Shown in pieces: positions 59,665-64,000 of a stretch of DNA of 64,000 nucleotides. How positions within the stretch are numbered: position 1 is the first letter of the stretch; each line of letters begins with the position of its first letter. A model generated the notes under the pieces. The model was not told the origin of the DNA, did no database searches, and saw only the letters and a list, made by a program, of their open reading frames with translations. Origin of the DNA: Luzula sylvatica (lineage: Eukaryota; Streptophyta; Magnoliopsida; Poales; Juncaceae); contig OX326959.1 in the NCBI GenBank assembly GCA_946800325.1, forward strand, positions 34,941,408 to 35,005,407. Reading direction: 5' to 3'. Both the position numbers and the translations under genes were made by a program.

Positions 59665-59948
59665 TATATATATATAATTTTTTGTCCTTTTTTTTAAATT
59701 AGAGGAACTTAATTTAGTGGGTGTTATGGAGAGAGTACCTTTTGTTGTAGAGTTTTTTAGGGTTTTGTTGCTTTTGTGTTAGTATTTCGAGATAATGTGT
59801 TTTATAGGATTAATTTGTGTTTGATTAGAACCGTCACTATTTTGAAGGACCTAAAATTGCCACAAAATCGAAGCACGAAAAAACGCCACTACACCAGGTC
59901 AAAACTGCCACTATTGAAATAATATAATTTCTCGTCACATATAATCCG
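59665..59948. other. 3' flank of the CID gene
   Basis: The UTR probably extends to about 59830. No other feature is seen before the TE at 59949. Confidence 0.4.
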
Positions 59949-60959
59949 TGTTCCAGAAATCAGTCTTGGCGGCCGATTAATCGCTCCTCGATGGTCCGCC
60001 GTCGAGATAATCTCTTGGCGTTTTGTGCTTGGCGGATTCCGCCAAGACCGCCAAGCCTCCGCCGAGTCGATTTTTAAAAGTGTTTTTTTTTTTTTTGGAT
60101 TGCCAACGGGTCCATAGTCTACTTAGTTGAATGTGAAGCATACAAAATCATATATTGTGAGAGGTTGTGGGATACTATTTGTACAAAAAATCATATATAT
60201 ATATATATATATATATAGCGTTTCATTTCTTTTTTCTCGTTTTTTTTCTCTTCGTGCAAGAAAAATTATTTATTTTCCTGTCTCGTTTCTCGCAACGGGG
60301 GACAGGCGTGAAACAAAAACATTCTTGCTCATTTTTTTTCTCCTTTCTTTCTTTTCATGATAATGTTATGTTATTTGAAATTTTATTACGTTATTCGGAT
60401 ATCAGCTATGTTATTTAAATTAGAAAAAAGCTCACTTTTGCCTCCTAAACTATACCCAAATGTTCAAATTGCCCCTCCCTAACTTTAATTTGCTCACTTT
60501 TGTCTCCTGAACTATTCAATTTGCTCAAATTTGTCCCTTGCATCAGTTAAGTGCCCAATCATCGGTTAAGTGCTGAGGTGGCACGTTGACGTGGCGATGA
60601 GGTGGAAAATATATTATTTTTAAATTGAATATCCAATAATAATTAAATTAAACCCAATAACCCAACTTCTTCTCTCTCAAATCCCTCCCTCTCTCACAGA
60701 GCCCTTTCTCTCCTTTCATTCAGGGGCCGTTTGGCAAGCGGAATTAGTAGAGTGGAATTGGATTATAAGGTGGAGGAGAAAAAAGTTCTCGAATTAGTAA
60801 TTCCACAGTTTGTTTGGATGTCCGAATTATAAGATGCTGGAAAGTATAATTCTTTGTTTGGTTGGTTAGAAAAATTCTGGAATTTCATTATTGAAAATAT
60901 AGAACAAATGTTTGATTAAAATTAATACAATATAATAGTATTATCATATAATATTAATA

Positions 60960-61026
60960 TTATTATGTTATTATATTATTCTTCTTCTTCTTCTTCTTAT
61001 TATTATTATTATAGTAATAATAATAC

Positions 61027-61060
<34 letters not shown>

Positions 61061-62190
61061 GTTGTTATTATTATTATTGTTGTTATTATTATTATTATAT
61101 TATTATTGTTGTTGTTGTTGTAAATAATACTAATATATTAATATTTTTATATTAATGCTATTATATTAGCATATTCATATAATATACTATTATAATATTA
61201 ACATACTAATATTATTAATATATTAATAATAATATAATATATTAATATTACATAAATATTTTAAAATAATATTAACATATTAATATTAATATTAATAAAT
61301 TATTGTATTATTAACTAATAATATATTAATATTAATAATATAATATAATATTAATAATTTTATATAGTATATTAATATTAATATTATTATATTAATATTT
61401 ATATAAATATATTCAAATAATATTAACATATTTCTATTAATATATTATAATAATAATTATTACAATATTAATTATAATATTATTTTAATATTAATTAATA
61501 GTATATTAATAATATTAATATTAATTATTAATATTAATATATTAATATTGATATTGGTATTATTATTATTATTATTATTATTATAAATATAAATATAATA
61601 TTATATTAATTATATATAATATAATTACTATTTATACAATATAATACATATATTTATAATAATATGTAATATTATATTAATTACATGAAAATAAAAAATA
61701 GTAAGAACGTTGTATTTTATCCATATAATATTATTATTTATAATAATATAAAACATATTATATTAATTATATAAATATAATATAATTATTAATTATTATG
61801 TATAATAGTTATTATACTATTATAATAATATATATTATTATTTCACATATAATATAATTATTCTTTGATTATAATTTTTTGTTCAGCTTATATATTAATA
61901 ATATTAAAATATAATTACTATTTATTATTATAATAATATTACAATATAATTACTATTTATTATTATAATAATATATATAATATTATATTAGTTATAATAT
62001 AATTATTAATAATATATAATTATAATATTATTAGTTTAATATTATTATTATATTATTATAATTAATATTATAATTATATTATTTTTTATATATTATTATT
62101 TTTTTATTGTGATAATTTAATAATTGTTATTATACAATATTATATTATTATTATCATTATCTAATATCATTTAATAATAATAATAATAAT
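60960..62190. repeat. TTA/ATT-rich low-complexity stretch
   Basis: Nearly pure A and T with (CTT)n, (TTA)n and (TTG)n trinucleotide arrays at 60980-61120 and ATTAATATTA words elsewhere. GTTTGGCA at 60730 and its reverse complement near 62308 may mark the ends of a nested hAT- or Harbinger-like insertion, but no target duplication was found. Confidence 0.7.
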
Positions 62191-62603
62191 AACTCCATTA
62201 TGTGTTTTCCTCCACCTTGACATTCTCCAAATTTTTGGAATTATAATTTGGAGAATTTGTGTGAAGAAGAAAATCCAAGAATAATATAGTTCTTTCATTA
62301 ATGGTGTGCCAAACAAGGAATTTAGGAGATACTCCACTCACAGAAAAAATAGCTTTCTTTCTCTCCTCTCTCACTCTCTCGCTCTCTCGCGAGGACTGAC
62401 CCACGCCCACCATGCGACCCCGCGCCCATCCCCCCTTGCTACCCCGCGCATAGCCCTCCTGCGACCCCGTCCGCGACCCCGGCGACCAGCAGCTCTCATC
62501 GGCGACCCTTGCTCACAGCTCCATCTCTGGCCCAATCTTTCATGGAAGACTCAAGTATGATTTCGAAAAATTAGTGTTTGATTATTGTGTAATTATTTGC
62601 TAA

Positions 62604-63286
62604 TTGTTGTGTATCATTGTTTTTGTAGATGGTTCTTTCAGGGTTTTCTATAATGGATCCTTTTTATTTAAAGATTTGGATTGGGTTTATATTGATGGTC
62701 AGGAAATTAAATTGGATGATTTCGTTCATTCTCTATCATACACCGGTCTTAAATGCCTCTTAGAGGAGAAGTTACGGATACGAGATATTTCGAAATTACA
62801 TTATAAGGTACTGGTAAGCGGTATTTTACAAATTTTATATTGCGATAATTCGGTTCGGGATATGTTTTCTAATTTTGCAAGCGTAGAGTGTATTGATCTA
62901 TATATCGAACACTTAAATAGTAATGTTAATTCGGATTTCGTTGGAACAAATTGGATAGATGATTCGGGTCAATTGGAGATTGATGTGCATGTCGGGTTGG
63001 TTGAAAGCTTGGATGTGACGAGAATAATGAGAGCGAATTTTCTTATTCAAGCGATGATGAATGTAGTGAGGAAGAACCGATGAATGTTGAATATGTCAAT
63101 TTCGAATCGGATAATTTATCCGAATTTAACATTGGAATGAGGTTTCCCGGAGTTTCGGAATTTAGGGCGGCGGTTAGAAAATATGCGATAGATAATGTCA
63201 AAGAGATTAAATTAGTAAAAAACGAGAAACATAAAGTAAGAGTTCAATGTAAAATGACTAATTGTGCCAAAACCAACTACTTCTAA
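62604..63286 (+). pseudogene. MuDR-type transposase, N-terminal part only
   Basis: The frame 62604-63083 is followed by a second frame 63080-63286 that overlaps it by four bases and is shifted. An upstream intron acceptor TTTTTGTAG at 62629 suggests the true exon begins DGSFRVFYNGSF. The first part, including YIDGQ and a long acidic stretch, resembles the N-terminal region of plant MULE transposases. The second begins with a Met, and its FNIGMRFPGVSEFRAAVRKYAI and FVKNEKHKVRVQCK-like segment is the MuDR DNA-binding domain. It stops after CAKTNYF, just before the terminal repeat. The DDE catalytic domain, zinc knuckle and SWIM are missing. Confidence 0.8.
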
Positions 63287-63408
63287 AATGACCAAAACCG
63301 ATCAAATAATAAAGTGTTCAATTTGCCGTAATGTATTTTGTTAGTATAGTTTAGGGGGCAAAAGTGAGCTTTTTTCTTTAAATTATTATTTGAGTTTATG
63401 TTAGTTTG

Positions 63409-63577
63409 AGTAATGATAGAAACCACACCTTTTTTTCCACGAATTTACCACAACTGCCACGTGGCAGTCATTCATTGGCTGCAGCAAAAGTTGATGGAAA
63501 CTTGCAGCCAATGGATGGCTGACACGTGGCAGTTGTGGTAAATTCGTGGGAAAAAGGTGTGGTTTCTATCATTACTC
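63409..63577. mobile_element. 169-bp near-palindromic MITE, 9-bp TSD
   Basis: It starts GAGTAATGATAGAAACCACA and ends with the exact reverse complement. The flanks are TGTTAGTTT at 63400-63408 and 63578-63586. The arms match those of the MITE at 32047, including CCACGTGGCAG. The corresponding site in the related element at about 46168-46190 has TGTTAGTTT once and no insert. Confidence 0.93.
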
Positions 63578-63786
63578 TGTTAGTTTAGTGGCGTAGTGTA
63601 TTTTGTTATTTAAAATTTTCAAAACTTATTAAAAAAGCTGTGATTTGTAATTTTGTTTAATTAATTTAAATATTAAATATAAAAAATAAAAATCCGTCAA
63701 TATCCGCCGAGATTCCCGATTAATCATCCTTGGCGCTTGGTGATCGTCTGCCGACTAGCGAGCGCCGAGCGATTTCTGAAACATTG

Positions 63787-64000
63787 CTGATATAATATGC
63801 CATCAAATTATTACAATATTCACTTTAGAATATAAGATGGATATAAAATACACAACCAGTAGACATAATAAGTTTCTATAACAAAATATCACATTACATT
63901 ATTCATGTCTTCACGATACGTCATGGAATATGCCATCAAAATGAGTCAATTGCAACGAGAATTAAAAAAATACTAACAAAATTATAATCTAAATTTCCGA
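63787..64000. other. AT-rich intergenic, nothing recognised
   Basis: No gene or repeat recognised before the window ends. Confidence 0.4.

Larger units (their letters stand above)
60423..63377 (+). mobile_element. MULE, 2955 bp, 9-bp TSD, partial transposase
   Basis: Terminal inverted repeats GAAAAAAGCTCACTTTTGCC on the left and the reverse complement on the right continue as (C/T)CCTAAACTATAC. The flanks are TTTAAATTA at 60414-60422 and 63378-63386. A GC-rich leader at 62390-62540 precedes a transposase N-terminal fragment. About 1.5 kb of extreme AT-rich sequence (60890-62190) precedes that. The transposase catalytic part is absent, so the element is non-autonomous. Confidence 0.88.
59949..63786. 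mobile_element. Second copy of the 45621-type element, with nested insertions
   Basis: The left part 59949-60175 (TGTTCCAGAAATCAG, CTTGGCGG repeats, T-run, SINE-like piece) and the right part 63578-63786 (TTAGTGGCGTAGTGTATTTTG, GAGCGCCGAGCGATTTCTG) align with both ends of the element at 45621-46397. Between them are a MULE (60423-63377) and a 169-bp MITE (63409-63577). The 45621 copy has neither. Target duplication of this copy is not clear. Confidence 0.75.

Noticed and set aside
62306..62560. Arg/Pro-rich 84-codon ORF
   Set aside because: It falls in the GC-rich leader of the MULE and lacks any family signature. It may be an untranslated region.

Overview
The window is nuclear DNA of a flowering plant, most likely a eudicot. 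It is AT-rich with short GT-AG introns and carries plant-type transposable elements (Helitrons, MULE-related MITEs, tRNA-derived SINEs, L1-type LINEs). It also has plant-specific genes: a SAUR, a BAHD feruloyl transferase and a two-domain uridine kinase/UPRT-like protein. No bacterial operon, CRISPR array or rRNA is visible, and no conventional tRNA gene was found. The species cannot be named from the sequence.

Six protein-coding genes are supported by full exon-intron models whose summed exons are multiples of three. On the minus strand are BRF1, an RNA polymerase III initiation factor TFIIIB subunit (15077-18513, 19 exons), UKL, uridine kinase-like with a UPRT domain (20397-23349, 14 exons), and a SAUR (47041-47463, 1 exon). 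On the plus strand are a DEK chromatin protein (36444-39677, 11 exons), an ASFT/HHT-like BAHD omega-hydroxyacid feruloyl transferase (40242-41806), and a CID/RPR-domain protein of the RPRD1 type (57822-59664, 6 exons). They are independent housekeeping or cell-wall/growth genes and form no pathway or cluster.

The remainder is mostly repeats. 560-3180 and 9340-13200 are diverged copies of one another (blocks A and B), so several insertions can be polarised by an empty or near-empty site in the other copy: an 848-bp MULE-like MITE and a 1256-bp foldback element in B, and a SINE (probably also a Helitron) in A. Directly after block A lies a decayed copy of the last three UKL exons. A 46-base G homopolymer sits inside the TG/GC-rich tract at that join. 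Other elements are Helitrons or Helitron 3' ends (892-1656, 4104, 19465-19493, 25373-26289, 31198-31223), a 109-bp minisatellite (8602-9122), hairpin MITEs with 9-bp target duplications (21765, 32047, 48904, 63409), an L1-type LINE nested in a TIR element (49457-51832), and a nested complex at 59949-63786 holding a MULE that keeps only the N-terminal part of its transposase.

I found no convincing undescribed multi-gene system. The points most worth a second look are the apparent 3-nt first coding exon of the BAHD gene, the G46 tract at a duplication junction, the paired loaded/empty insertion sites, and the near-palindromic MITE family.
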